Source: Acetoanaerobium sticklandii
GTDB lineage: Bacteria; Bacillota; Clostridia; Peptostreptococcales; Filifactoraceae
Length of the DNA: 64,000 bases
Assembly: GCF_000196455.1 (NCBI RefSeq)
Contig: NC_014614.1
Coordinates: forward strand, 1,224,001-1,288,000
Direction: 5' to 3'
Shown here: positions 1-9,553 of the stretch, piece by piece
How the letters are laid out: each line of letters begins with the position of its first letter
Numbering within the stretch: position 1 is the first letter of the stretch
Notes under the pieces: generated by a model
Seen by the model: the letters and a program-made list of their open reading frames with translations, nothing else
Told to the model about the DNA's origin: nothing
Database searches by the model: none
Translations under genes and position numbers: made by a program

Positions 1-283
1 TATTTATTGCTTCTGTTAAATTTCCTCCAACAAAATGTACCTCTTGTCCTATGGTAATGAAAATAACTGCCATTCCAGTATCTTGGCACATAGGAACATT
101 TTTTTCCTCTGCTAGCTTTGCATTTTCTAGTATGTCATTTATGATGCTTTTTCCTAGTGGAGAAGCTTCTGCAAGTGATGATTTTACTAGAGCATCCTTT
201 ATATCTTTATTCAGATAATAATTAGCATCTATACACATTTTCTCTATAGTAGTTTCGATAAGACTAACATTAATTTCTCTCAC
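1..283 (-). CDS. Fumarate hydratase / L-tartrate dehydratase alpha subunit, N-terminal part (cut by window edge)
   Basis: The reverse strand encodes about 94 residues beginning (M)REINVSLIETTIEKMC and running off the left edge. The segment PMCQDTGMAVIF matches the first Fe-S-ligand Cys region of the iron-sulfur (class I, two-subunit) fumarase/tartrate dehydratase alpha family, which hydrates fumarate to malate. The ATG at 289 lies only two bases after the GAGGT ribosome site. The GTG at 283 has normal spacing and gives the family-like MREI start, so I chose it. The beta subunit should lie beyond the window. Fumarase versus tartrate dehydratase cannot be told from this fragment. Confidence 0.8.
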   Translation of the reverse strand, partial: MREINVSLIETTIEKMCIDANYYLNKDIKDALVKSSLAEASPLGKSIINDILENAKLAEEKNVPMCQDTGMAVIFITIGQEVHFVGGNLTEAIN

Positions 284-377
284 ATTCATTACCTCGCATA
301 TGAATATTTTTTTATTGTGAATATAATAATATTTCTTAAAACCATTAGCAATCAAAATTACTCAAATGGTTGGAATT

Positions 378-995
378 CTATTTGTTTTTAATAGAATTAA
401 ATGGTCCTAAAAAGAACATCTTAGAAATCATTTCAGCCATATTTTCCGCAGATTCATTCATTCCACTATCTATCCACTGCCTTATAACTCCAATATGAGC
501 AGAAACAAGATAGGAAATAAAATAATTTTTTGAAACAAACGTATTTTGAGAGTCGAAATAATTATCCCAACCTTTTTCAGTCAATAAAATATTTAAAGCT
601 TTCTTTATTTTATTCTGAAACCTCATATCAGATTTCGGACCTAAAATTACTTTCATTATTATGTAATTTTCCTTTATATATGTAAAAACCTTATTGATAA
701 AAGGCTTTATTTCATTAGAAAAATCTTCTCCTAAAAAATCAATGTCTTTTATGGATTTTATAAAATTTTCAGCATTGGTATTGATATCATCTAAAACTTC
801 GTTTTCAAATTTTTCCAATAAATCATATTTATCCTGATAATGTAGATAAAATGTTCCTCTATTTATATTAGCTCTTTGTGTCAAATCTGTTATTGATACA
901 TGATCAAAGCCTTTTTCTTGTATCAATTCAGATAAAGCAGTTTTGATTAATTTCTTAGTTTTAATCACTCGTTCATCGTTATAAAAGCTACGCAT
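378..995 (-). CDS. TetR/AcrR-family transcriptional regulator
   Basis: This is a 205-residue protein with a typical TetR N-terminal helix-turn-helix at about residues 10-58 (KKLIKTALSELIQEKG, then VSITDLTQRANINRGTFYLHY). The C-terminal half is the variable ligand/dimerisation region, resembling the TetR_C group found in small clostridial regulators. The start at 995 is supported by an AAGGAG site seven bases upstream. The gene is divergent from the large activase gene, with about 330 bp between them, so either that gene or its own promoter is a plausible target. The ligand is unknown. The family call is strong; the target is inference. Confidence 0.85.
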   Translation of the reverse strand: MRSFYNDERVIKTKKLIKTALSELIQEKGFDHVSITDLTQRANINRGTFYLHYQDKYDLLEKFENEVLDDINTNAENFIKSIKDIDFLGEDFSNEIKPFINKVFTYIKENYIIMKVILGPKSDMRFQNKIKKALNILLTEKGWDNYFDSQNTFVSKNYFISYLVSAHIGVIRQWIDSGMNESAENMAEMISKMFFLGPFNSIKNK

Positions 996-1322
996 ATGAG
1001 ACTCCTTGGCTGTAAAGAAAAAAATAATTGCAGCCTATTGTTATTTTATAAAAATATAGGGTATTTTTTCTTAATATATAGATATAAACATTATAATGAA
1101 ATTAAGTAATATAAAGCAACTAAAATGTTTTTACATAATCAACACTTTGATGAGTTTTGTTTATTGATTTTAATTTTTTTTGGACTATAATCTTATCAGG
1201 ATAAAGTTTAGATTTTATTATGATTACACCAAGACTCCCAGTCATATTAACAATCATAGATTGTATTATTGAATGTGGAATCTTATCAAGGAGGCGAACG
1301 TAGCTTATTTGCTGCGAACATT
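996..1322. other. Divergent intergenic region between the tetR-type gene and the activase gene
   Basis: This 327-bp AT-rich gap has no coding potential that I can support. It contains a probable sigma-A promoter (separate entry) and a strong AAGGAGG at 1288-1294. No in-frame start sits at normal distance from that site; the next ATG in frame is 28 bases further on, at 1323. A TTG at 1269 keeps the frame open but has no ribosome site of its own. Confidence 0.5.
1164..1191 (+). promoter_or_regulatory. Probable sigma-A promoter for the activase gene
   Basis: TTGATT at 1164-1169 and a perfect TATAAT at 1186-1191 are separated by 16 bases. The site is about 130 bases upstream of the assigned start and within reach of the divergent TetR regulator. 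It was judged by eye from consensus only. Confidence 0.5.
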
Positions 1323-4300
1323 ATGAATAAATTACTGCGTGTTGGCGTAGATATAGGATCCACTACCATTAAGGTAGTTATTTTAAATTACAAAGAAGAA
1401 ATTCTGTTCAGCAGATATGAACGACATTATGCTGATATAAAAAATAAATTAATCAGCGTACTAAACGATGCCTATGTTATATTACAGGATACTGATTTAT
1501 CAGTAGTAGTATCTGGTTCGGGGGGAATTAGCTTTGCTAATTACCTAGGCATAGATTTTGTGCAGGAAGTAATAGCATCTACAAAAGCTATTAAGAGGTA
1601 TCATCCTCATACAGATGTAGCTATTGAACTAGGTGGAGAAGACGCTAAAATTACATATTTATCAGGTGGATTAGAACAAAAAATGAACGGAACTTGTGCT
1701 GGTGGGACAGGATCATTTATAGATCAGATGGCATCATTACTTAAAGTAGATGCTTCTGGTCTTAATGAGCTTGCTTGCAATCAAAATAGAATATATCCTA
1801 TAGCTGCACGTTGTGGAGTTTTTGCCAAAACAGATGTACAGCCTCTGCTCAATGAGGGAGCGAAAAAAGAAGATATTGCCGCTTCAATTTTCCAAGCAGT
1901 TGTAATTCAAACAATAGGTGGGCTTTCATGTGGAAGACCAATTAGAGGGAATGTAGCATTTTTGGGAGGGCCTCTATACTTTTTGTCGCATTTAAGACAT
2001 AGATTTATAAGTACCCTTAACCTTGAACCACATCAAGTTATTTTTCCTGAGAATTCGCAGCTTTATGTAGCCCTAGGCGCTGCACTATGTGCCGATGAAA
2101 GCAAGGTCTGTAAATTAAATAATTTACTAGGAAACATTAAAAACATGCAAGATTGCACTTTGGATGAATCGAATAGATTGCCAAGGTTATTCAAGTCAGA
2201 TAGCGAATATAATGATTTTAAATTAAGACATGATAAGAATAAGATAAAAACGAGAGAACTTAAATTCTATGAAGGAAATTGTTATTTAGGAATTGATGCT
2301 GGTTCTACTACTACAAAGGTTGCTCTTATCAGCGATAAAGGAGAACTTTTATATTCTAGATATGGAAGCAACAAAGGGAACCCACTTATGTCTACAGTAG
2401 AGTTTTTAGAAGATTTATACTCTGAGCTTCCAGATTCAGCTACTATAGCTTCATCTGCAGTAACAGGATATGGGGAAGCACTTATAAAAACGGCTCTAGG
2501 AATTGATATAGGTGAAATAGAAACTATAGCACATTACAAGGCAGCAGAATTTTTTTGTCCAGGCGTTAACTTTATTTTAGATATCGGTGGGCAAGACATG
2601 AAATGTCTGAAGATAAAGGATTCTAGCATTGATTCTATTTTATTGAATGAAGCATGCTCATCTGGATGTGGTTCATTTTTAGACACTTTTGCTCAGTCAC
2701 TTGGGATGAGTATTACAGATTTCGTAGATGTTTCTATAAAATCAACAAATCCTGTTGATTTAGGTTCAAGATGTACAGTTTTTATGAATTCAAGAGTAAA
2801 ACAAGCTCAAAAAGAAGGGGCTACAGTTGGAGATATTGCTTCAGGGCTGTGTTATTCTGTTATAAAAAATGCACTATATAAAGTAATAAAATTAAAGACT
2901 CCTGAGGAACTAGGAGCTAAGGTAGTCGTTCAAGGTGGAACTTTTTATAATGATGCTGTGCTTAGAAGCTTTGAGCTTCTATCAGAAAGAGAAGTAATAA
3001 GACCAGACATATCTGGGATTATGGGCGCTTTTGGCTGCGCAATTATAGCTAAAGAAAAATATACTTTTGGACAAAGTAAAATCCTAAAAAAAGAAGAGTT
3101 AAGAAACTTCAGTGTTGATAACAAAAGCACAAGGTGCAGAAGTTGTTCAAATAGCTGTTTATTAACAATAAGTCAGTTCAATAATGATAAATATTTTGTA
3201 TCCGGCAATAGATGTGAAAAGGGAAATAGATTTTCTGAGAACCAAAAAGTATTGCCAAACCTATATGATTACAAATATAAAAAAATATTCTCGTATAAAC
3301 CACTTACATCAGCTCCTAGAGGAATGGTAGGACTACCAAGAGTTCTAAATATGTATGAGCACTATCCATTCTGGTTTACTTTTTTTACTGAGTTAGGATA
3401 TAAAGTTGAATTATCAGATCCCTCTTCAAATGAAATATTTGAAAAAGGAATGGAAACTATACCTTCAGAATCTGTTTGCTATCCAGCAAAGCTAGTGCAT
3501 GGTCATATAAAGAATCTGATTGAAAAAGGGGTCAAGTTTATATTTTACCCTAGTATACCTCATGAAAAAAAGGAGTATGAAAATGCAGATAATAGTTTTA
3601 ACTGTCCCATAGTAGTTTCATATCCTGAGGTAATAAGCAAAAATTTAGATGATTTAAAAGAAAATAATGTAAGATTTATGAATCCATTTATTCCTTTTGA
3701 CTCTGATAGAAAGTTAGAAAAAAGACTTATAGTTGAATTATCATCTATAGGCTTATCTGCTGATGAAGTATCTAGAGCTGCAAAGCTGGGCATTGTGGAG
3801 CTTAATAATTTTAAAGCTGAAATTAGAAAAGTAGCTGAAGACACACTTGACTTTATTGAAGCGCAGAATATAAAAGCTGTAGTTTTAGCTGGAAGACCAT
3901 ATCATATTGATCCTCAAATTAATCATGGAATACCTGAAATGATTAATTCACTTGGAATGGCTGTATTGACAGAAGACAGCATAGCCCATCTTGCTGATAC
4001 TAGTAGACCGCTTAGGGTTGTTGATCAGTGGGCTTATCATTCGAGGCTATATGCTGCAGCAGAGTATGTATCTAGAAAGAAAAATTTGGAATTAGTTCAG
4101 CTCAATTCCTTTGGATGTGGAATAGATGCTGTTACTACTGACCAAGTACAGGAAATATTAACTGCTCGAGGTAAGCTTTACACCTGCTTAAAAATAGATG
4201 AGGGAAATAATCTTGGAGCCGCAAGAATAAGGATGCGTTCTCTTAAGGCATCCATCGAAGAAAGAGAGAATAAAGGAATAAAAATAAGTGATGCTAAATT

Positions 4301-5615
4301 ATCTTATCCTCGAATTGAATTTACAAAGGATATGAAGAAAAAACATACTATTTTGGTGCCGCAGATGTCGCCTATGCATTTTGAACTGTTAGAAGAAGCT
4401 TTTAAGTATTCAGGATATAATTTAGTAATACTTCCTTATGAGTCAAAAAACATTGTGGAAGTTGGTCTAAAATATGTTAATAATGATGCTTGCTATCCTG
4501 CAATAATTGCAATTGGGCAATTGATTGAAGCGCTTATATCGGGGAAATATGATTTAGATAATACATCTGTAATGATATCGCAGACTGGTGGAGGATGCAG
4601 GGCAACAAATTATATTGGATTTTTAAGAAAAGCTCTTAAAGATGCTGGATTTGAAAAAATTCCTGTAATTTCATTAAATGCAAGTGGTTTAGAAACAAAT
4701 TCTGGTTTTAAGTTGACGTATTCACTTTTAAATAGAGCCCTTATGGCTATTGTATATGGAGATTTATTTATGAATGTGCTCTATAGAACAAGGCCATATG
4801 AGCTTAACGAAGGCTCGGCAAATGCTCTTCACAAGAAATGGTCAGATATATGTAAACGTAAGCTTAAGCGCGCTAGTAAAACAGATTTTAGAAGAACGGT
4901 CTATGCTATAGTAAGAGATTTTGATAAACTTCCTCTAGCTGATATTAAGAAACCTAAGGTTGGTTTAGTGGGAGAAATCTTAGTAAAATATCATCCATTA
5001 GCGAATAATAATGTTGTGGATTTAGTTGAAAGAGAAGGAGCAGAGGCGGTTATGCCTGCGCTCATGGACTTTGTATCCTACTGTGCATTCAATAGAGATT
5101 TCAATTATAACTACTTATGTGGGAGCCTCAAATCTAAGCTACTTGGAGATGCTTTAATATTGTTTATTGAAACCTATATTAATGTTTACACAGAGGCATT
5201 AAAATCCAGTAAAAGATTTTATCATCCAAAAACAATAAAGGAAATAGCCTCAGGAGCTAGGCAAGTTATGTCACTAGGGCATCAGACAGGCGAGGGCTGG
5301 TTCTTAACTGGAGAGATGATAGAGCTGATTGAAGAAGGTGTAGAAAATATAATTTGTATGCAACCATTTGCGTGTCTTCCTAATCATGTTACTGGCAAAG
5401 GAATGATGAAGGAGCTTAAAAGAATTTATCCTGAGGCAAACATTGTTGCTGTCGACTATGACCCAGGAGCAAGCGAGGTTAATCAGTTAAATAGAATTAA
5501 GCTTATGCTTTCATCAGCATTTGATAATATGTTAAATCCAAAGCACACAAATATAAATGAAGGTCAAATCAATACAAGAAGACCAGCTAAAAAATTTGTG
5601 AGATTTAAAATTTAG
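1323..5615 (+). CDS. Giant 2-hydroxyacyl-CoA dehydratase activase-type ATPase (double BadF/BcrA domain)
   Basis: The protein has about 1430 residues. Two BadF/BadG/BcrA/BcrD ATPase domains lie in tandem (about 6-255 and 320-580), each starting with the ASKHA phosphate loop (VGVDIGSTTIK; LGIDAGSTTTK). Each keeps both [4Fe-4S]-bridging cysteines: Cys125 (NGTCAGGTG) and Cys164 (ARCGVF), then Cys445 (NEACSSGCG) and Cys484 (SRCTVF). A Cys-rich segment follows near 604-635 (CRSCSNSC, RCEKG). After it comes the DUF2229/HgdB-like region, including QTGGGCRATNY. The family couples ATP hydrolysis to one-electron transfer into 2-hydroxyacyl-CoA dehydratases. No dehydratase subunit genes are adjacent, so the partner is unknown. 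ATG 1323 fits family starts (MNKLLRVGVDIGSTT), but its ribosome site is unusually far upstream. The PuuD-like gene follows after 64 bases. Confidence 0.85.
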   Translation: MNKLLRVGVDIGSTTIKVVILNYKEEILFSRYERHYADIKNKLISVLNDAYVILQDTDLSVVVSGSGGISFANYLGIDFVQEVIASTKAIKRYHPHTDVAIELGGEDAKITYLSGGLEQKMNGTCAGGTGSFIDQMASLLKVDASGLNELACNQNRIYPIAARCGVFAKTDVQPLLNEGAKKEDIAASIFQAVVIQTIGGLSCGRPIRGNVAFLGGPLYFLSHLRHRFISTLNLEPHQVIFPENSQLYVALGAALCADESKVCKLNNLLGNIKNMQDCTLDESNRLPRLFKSDSEYNDFKLRHDKNKIKTRELKFYEGNCYLGIDAGSTTTKVALISDKGELLYSRYGSNKGNPLMSTVEFLEDLYSELPDSATIASSAVTGYGEALIKTALGIDIGEIETIAHYKAAEFFCPGVNFILDIGGQDMKCLKIKDSSIDSILLNEACSSGCGSFLDTFAQSLGMSITDFVDVSIKSTNPVDLGSRCTVFMNSRVKQAQKEGATVGDIASGLCYSVIKNALYKVIKLKTPEELGAKVVVQGGTFYNDAVLRSFELLSEREVIRPDISGIMGAFGCAIIAKEKYTFGQSKILKKEELRNFSVDNKSTRCRSCSNSCLLTISQFNNDKYFVSGNRCEKGNRFSENQKVLPNLYDYKYKKIFSYKPLTSAPRGMVGLPRVLNMYEHYPFWFTFFTELGYKVELSDPSSNEIFEKGMETIPSESVCYPAKLVHGHIKNLIEKGVKFIFYPSIPHEKKEYENADNSFNCPIVVSYPEVISKNLDDLKENNVRFMNPFIPFDSDRKLEKRLIVELSSIGLSADEVSRAAKLGIVELNNFKAEIRKVAEDTLDFIEAQNIKAVVLAGRPYHIDPQINHGIPEMINSLGMAVLTEDSIAHLADTSRPLRVVDQWAYHSRLYAAAEYVSRKKNLELVQLNSFGCGIDAVTTDQVQEILTARGKLYTCLKIDEGNNLGAARIRMRSLKASIEERENKGIKISDAKLSYPRIEFTKDMKKKHTILVPQMSPMHFELLEEAFKYSGYNLVILPYESKNIVEVGLKYVNNDACYPAIIAIGQLIEALISGKYDLDNTSVMISQTGGGCRATNYIGFLRKALKDAGFEKIPVISLNASGLETNSGFKLTYSLLNRALMAIVYGDLFMNVLYRTRPYELNEGSANALHKKWSDICKRKLKRASKTDFRRTVYAIVRDFDKLPLADIKKPKVGLVGEILVKYHPLANNNVVDLVEREGAEAVMPALMDFVSYCAFNRDFNYNYLCGSLKSKLLGDALILFIETYINVYTEALKSSKRFYHPKTIKEIASGARQVMSLGHQTGEGWFLTGEMIELIEEGVENIICMQPFACLPNHVTGKGMMKELKRIYPEANIVAVDYDPGASEVNQLNRIKLMLSSAFDNMLNPKHTNINEGQINTRRPAKKFVRFKI

Positions 5616-5679
5616 TGGATATAAATCAATTTGAGGGATATATATAAAATAAATTGATTTATCAAAGGAGATGGTGTTT

Positions 5680-6402
5680 ATGAAACCACTTATTGGACTT
5701 ACCACAAATTTTATCATTTCCAATGAAGGGCCTACAAAGGGTCAAGAAAGATACTTCCTAGTCAGTGAAAATGTTAAAAGCATTGAAAAATCAGGAGGAA
5801 GTACTATTTTGTTTCCTCACACTCACGACACGGAAACATTTGAAAGATATCTAGATTTAGTTGATGGGATTATTTTAACTGGAGGAATAGACATAAATCC
5901 TATGTTTTATGGAGAAGAGCCTCTTGAAAAGCTTGGATACTTTAATACAAAAAAAGATTTCTTTGATGTTGAGCTTACAAAAAAAGCAATTCAAAGAGGA
6001 ATTCCAGTTCTTGGTATCGATAGAGGATTGCAAGTATTAAATGTTGCTCTTGGTGGTTCCTTGCATCAGGACATAAGCTATATAGAAGGTAATCATATAA
6101 AACATTTTCAAAGCTCAATCATGAGTGAGAAATCTCACTCAGTTGAGATACAGCAAGGCACTTATTTGTATGAAATATTTGCTCAGGACAGGATTTTTGT
6201 AAACAGCTTTCACCATCAAGCAATAAAGGAGTTAGGTAAAGATTTAATTGTTTCAGCTCGAGCATCTGATGGAGTAATTGAAGCAATAGAATATGCAGGA
6301 ACTTCTTTTGCTATGGGAATTCAATGGCAGCCAGAGTTTATGTATATTGAGTATGAGGAGCAAAAAAAGGTTTTTGAATTCTTTATCGAGAAATGTAAAT
6401 AA
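5680..6402 (+). CDS. PuuD-like class I amidotransferase (peptidase C26) lacking catalytic Cys and His
   Basis: This 240-residue protein has the gamma-glutamyl-GABA hydrolase family fold: KPLIGLTTNF at the N-terminus, DGIILTGGIDINP, and NSFHHQAIKELG. The nucleophile elbow, normally GICRGLQ, reads GIDRGLQ with Asp114 (GAT at 6019-6021) in place of Cys. The normal QWHPE reads QWQPE with Gln217 in place of His; Glu219 is kept. Hydrolysis through a thioester is therefore not expected, and the protein is probably a pseudoenzyme or has another role. The AAAGGAG at 5664-5670 abuts the upstream ATG at 5671, so the ATG at 5680 with nine-base spacing is preferred. A terminator follows, and the gene may be cotranscribed with the activase. 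Confidence 0.8.
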   Translation: MKPLIGLTTNFIISNEGPTKGQERYFLVSENVKSIEKSGGSTILFPHTHDTETFERYLDLVDGIILTGGIDINPMFYGEEPLEKLGYFNTKKDFFDVELTKKAIQRGIPVLGIDRGLQVLNVALGGSLHQDISYIEGNHIKHFQSSIMSEKSHSVEIQQGTYLYEIFAQDRIFVNSFHHQAIKELGKDLIVSARASDGVIEAIEYAGTSFAMGIQWQPEFMYIEYEEQKKVFEFFIEKCK

Positions 6403-6421
6403 AGGTCTATAAAAACTATTT

Positions 6422-6468
6422 AACTTCACAAATCAGTTTATTTAATATACTGGTTTGTGAAGTTTTTT
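6422..6468 (+). terminator. Rho-independent terminator
   Basis: The arms AACTTCACAAATCAG and CTGGTTTGTGAAGTT form a long stem around an AT-rich loop, followed by a T run. It ends the transcription unit of the PuuD-like gene just before the two-component operon. Confidence 0.85.
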
Positions 6469-6560
6469 CATTTCTTAAGAAATTTGTAAGAATTATAGTA
6501 AAAGAATATTAAAAACTCTATGTTATTATTTACTTAAGATATCTTGTTATGGAGGAACAT

Positions 6561-7262
6561 ATGTATACATATAATATATTAATAGTTGAAGACGATAAAC
6601 AAATAGCAGATGCCATTGAAATCTATATGAAAAATCAAAACTACGGTGTTTTTAAAGCCCATAATGGTCAGCTAGCTATTGATATTTTTGAAAAAGAAGT
6701 AATTCATCTAATTATAATGGACGTTATGATGCCTGTAATGGATGGATTTACTGCGATAATGAAGATAAGACAAAGTAGCACAGTTCCTATAATTGTACTC
6801 TCAGCAAAATCTGAAGATATGGATAAGATAGCAGGTCTGAATATAGGGGCAGATGATTATGTAACAAAGCCATTTAATCCAATGGAGCTTATAGCAAGGG
6901 TAAATTCTAATTTAAGAAGATATGTAAATTTTTCTATGAAGAAAGAGAGCGACAAAAACTCAAAATTGATTTCGATAGGAGATATTGCTCTTGATGATGA
7001 GAGGAAAGAAATATCTGTTTTAGGAGCTCCAGTTAAAACAACTCCAATAGAATATAAGATTTTATACTTACTCATGTCTAATGCAGGAAAGGTATTTTCT
7101 ATAGATGAAATATATGAAAAAGTATGGAATGAGCCAGCCTACAGTCCTGATACTGTAGCTGTTCATATTCGAAGGATTAGAGAAAAGCTGGAGATTAATC
7201 CTAAAGAACCAAAATATTTAAAGGTGGTGTGGGGAATTGGATACAAATTTGAATCAGAGTGA
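6561..7262 (+). CDS. OmpR/PhoB-family response regulator (VanR-like)
   Basis: This is a 233-residue regulator. The receiver domain (about 4-120) has the acidic pair VEDD, the phospho-acceptor Asp54 in IIMDVMMPVMDG and the Lys of VTKPF. The C-terminal winged helix (about 135-232) ends in the typical RRIREKLE...VWGIGYKFE. ATG 6561 is preferred to ATG 6549 because GGAGG lies at 6551-6555, inside the longer reading. The downstream histidine kinase gene overlaps it by 26 bases, so the two are a pair. The layout resembles VanRS-type systems that sense cell-envelope or peptide signals, but nothing here shows the signal or the regulon. Confidence 0.92.
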   Translation: MYTYNILIVEDDKQIADAIEIYMKNQNYGVFKAHNGQLAIDIFEKEVIHLIIMDVMMPVMDGFTAIMKIRQSSTVPIIVLSAKSEDMDKIAGLNIGADDYVTKPFNPMELIARVNSNLRRYVNFSMKKESDKNSKLISIGDIALDDERKEISVLGAPVKTTPIEYKILYLLMSNAGKVFSIDEIYEKVWNEPAYSPDTVAVHIRRIREKLEINPKEPKYLKVVWGIGYKFESE

Positions 7263-9360
7263 AGAACTAATAAAACAAAAGGCGTCAGATTCTGGAATAA
7301 AACTAATATCGGTTATTATTTTGTTGGCGTTGATTTCTGTAGCTTTATACAATCCATTAAAGTCTATAATTTTTCCAGATAATCAATATATTAATACCTA
7401 TCAATCAAGCGAAAGCTTTGTAAATTATATAGAAAATATGACTTGGGATTTATTAGAAAGAAATTCTTCAAAAGATGAATTTGATTTTTATCAAAAGAAT
7501 CAATATAAAGATATTACCTATTATCTTCAAGTTAAAGATGAGCTAGCTACTCCTGTTACAAATGCAAATTTATTACCAAATCAGATTCTAAGCAAGTCAA
7601 AGCAATCATCAAGCTTTTATATCCATATTAAGCTAGATGAAAATCTGCAAGCTATATCTAAGGAATCATCAATGGATGAGGCTTGGGAGGATAACATAGT
7701 TATAACCTTTGAGAGACTACTAGCTTCAAGAGAAGACATAAAAGGAAAAGAAATTGAGCTTTTATTAATGATTCCTAAGGATGTTTATTTGAAAAATGGC
7801 GCTTTAGAAGATAATATAAAGAACTTTTATTTGGAACGTTATATGATTTTAATATTAGCAATAGGCTCAATAATTATGTTTTTAATCTTAGTTTGGGCTG
7901 GGTTTACAAACACTTTAAGGCAACAAAATAATAGCTTTATTAAGGCTATGAATAAAATTCCAATTGAAGTTAAATGTTTGATATATATACTTTTTGGTGT
8001 TTGCTTTGCACTTACAATGGAGCTTTTATTCAACGATAATTTATCGAGGTACTATTCACCTAAACTCAAATTTGAAACCATAATTTCAGATGCAAATATT
8101 TTTTTCTACTTAATTGGAATACCAGCGACTATATTTTTATATACGGCTTTATATATTTTGGTTTCTGATATAAAAAACGTATTTAATTCTGGAATATATG
8201 AGTCATGTATAAAAAAGAGCTTAATAGGAAAGTTTTTCTTAAAACTATTTAAAAAACTTAATAGTACTTTTAGTAAACTTATAAGCTTTGATATATCAAA
8301 TACTAAAAATAGGAAGCTGATGCTTGTGCTTGGAATTAATCTTATAATAGTATGGATAATTGTTTTTTTTACATCGTTTGTTTTTCTCTATATTGTATTT
8401 GGAATGGGTGGTAGTTATTCACTATTTGGCTCTGTTATACTTGGGATGTGCATTGCAATAATTTACTCTTTGTTTATTTTTAGTTATCTAAAAGACAGAA
8501 TGTGCGAGCTAGAACAATTATATATGGTGACAGATGAGATTTCTCTTGGAAACTTTAATCAGCATATGGAGTTGAATCTTGGGATTTTTAATCCCATATT
8601 AGAAAAGCTAAATAGTATTAGTGAAGGATTTAAAATTGCAGTAGATGAAGAAATTAAAAGTCAAAATCTTAAAACAGAGCTTATTTCAAATGTTTCTCAT
8701 GATTTAAAAACACCTCTTACATCTATAATTTCATATATTGATTTATTGAAAAAAGAGAATGATATGTCTGAAACCCAAAAGGAATATATAGAAATTTTAG
8801 AGCAGAAATCACAAAGGCTGACTTTACTGATAGAAGATCTTTTTGAAGCAAGTAAAGCGGCAAGTGGAAATATAAGCTTTAATAAATCATCATTGGACTT
8901 AGTATCGCTATTAAGACAGACAATCGCTGAAAATGAAAATGAAATAAGTGCCAGTGGTTTATTATTTAAAATTCAGCTTCCTGATTCAGAACAAAAAATC
9001 ATATGTAATTTAGATGGGAAAAGAACCTATAGAATCTTTGATAATTTAATAAGCAATATTCTCAAATATTCTTTGCCAAGCTCTAGAGTGTATATTGATG
9101 TGAGCTTAAATATGAATAAGGTTTTAATTGTATTTAAAAATATATCTGCCTATGAGATGAATTTTAATCCAAATGATATTGCTGAAAGATTTGTTAGGGG
9201 AGATAAATCTAGAAATACAGATGGCTCAGGATTAGGATTATCAATTGCAAAGAGCTTTACAGAATTGCAAGGAGGAGAGTTTAACATTTATATAGATGGG
9301 GATTTGTTCAAAGTAGCTATAAGCTTTGAAGTAATCAGTGAATACGAGCAAGAAGGCTAA
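7237..9360 (+). CDS. Membrane sensor histidine kinase, partner of the preceding regulator
   Basis: The protein has 707 residues. Six hydrophobic segments are visible, near residues 19-37, 202-224, 246-266, 290-310, 362-388 and 395-417. About 160 residues between the first two are probably outside the cell. The HisKA domain carries His488 in SNVSHDLKTPLTSI. The HATPase domain follows, with an N box (NLISNILKYS) and GSGLGLSIAKSF. The start is a TTG inside the regulator gene, nine bases after an AAGGTGG site. A later TTG at 7249 is possible. It would phosphorylate the preceding response regulator. The extra central membrane segments make it larger than a simple VanS kinase. Confidence 0.9.
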   Translation: MDTNLNQSEELIKQKASDSGIKLISVIILLALISVALYNPLKSIIFPDNQYINTYQSSESFVNYIENMTWDLLERNSSKDEFDFYQKNQYKDITYYLQVKDELATPVTNANLLPNQILSKSKQSSSFYIHIKLDENLQAISKESSMDEAWEDNIVITFERLLASREDIKGKEIELLLMIPKDVYLKNGALEDNIKNFYLERYMILILAIGSIIMFLILVWAGFTNTLRQQNNSFIKAMNKIPIEVKCLIYILFGVCFALTMELLFNDNLSRYYSPKLKFETIISDANIFFYLIGIPATIFLYTALYILVSDIKNVFNSGIYESCIKKSLIGKFFLKLFKKLNSTFSKLISFDISNTKNRKLMLVLGINLIIVWIIVFFTSFVFLYIVFGMGGSYSLFGSVILGMCIAIIYSLFIFSYLKDRMCELEQLYMVTDEISLGNFNQHMELNLGIFNPILEKLNSISEGFKIAVDEEIKSQNLKTELISNVSHDLKTPLTSIISYIDLLKKENDMSETQKEYIEILEQKSQRLTLLIEDLFEASKAASGNISFNKSSLDLVSLLRQTIAENENEISASGLLFKIQLPDSEQKIICNLDGKRTYRIFDNLISNILKYSLPSSRVYIDVSLNMNKVLIVFKNISAYEMNFNPNDIAERFVRGDKSRNTDGSGLGLSIAKSFTELQGGEFNIYIDGDLFKVAISFEVISEYEQEG

Positions 9361-9406
9361 TAACCATATAGTAATGTAATACAAAAGTTAGAGTTATTGA
9401 TTTATA

Positions 9407-9446
9407 AAAAGGTGGTTAGAATTTAATTAAAATTCAACCACCTTTT
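9407..9446. terminator. Bidirectional terminator between the kinase and cstA genes
   Basis: AAAAGGTGGTTaGAATTT pairs with AAAATTCaACCACCTTTT around a four-base loop. Runs of T follow on both strands, and the genes on the two sides converge on it. It probably ends both the two-component operon and the CstA transcript. Confidence 0.85.
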
Positions 9447-9553
9447 ATTTTGATTAGATTAAGAAGTTTTCTGGTTGCTTTGCCTTCCTTAGAATCTTAT
9501 AATACCTCATTAGCAATCTTTGATTGCAATAAAGGAGAGACTCTACAATTAAT

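Noticed and set aside
1309..1326. Mini-ORF TTG-CTG-CGA-ACA-TTA-TGA overlapping the activase ATG, using the strong AAGGAGG
   Set aside because: The distance from the ribosome site to this TTG is 14 bases, too long for a good start, and six codons give no evidence of function.
5623..5660. Inverted repeat AAATCAATTT/AAATTGATTT before the PuuD-like gene as a terminator
   Set aside because: All A/T-rich pairs, long loop and no following T run. It is more likely incidental, and the two genes may be cotranscribed.
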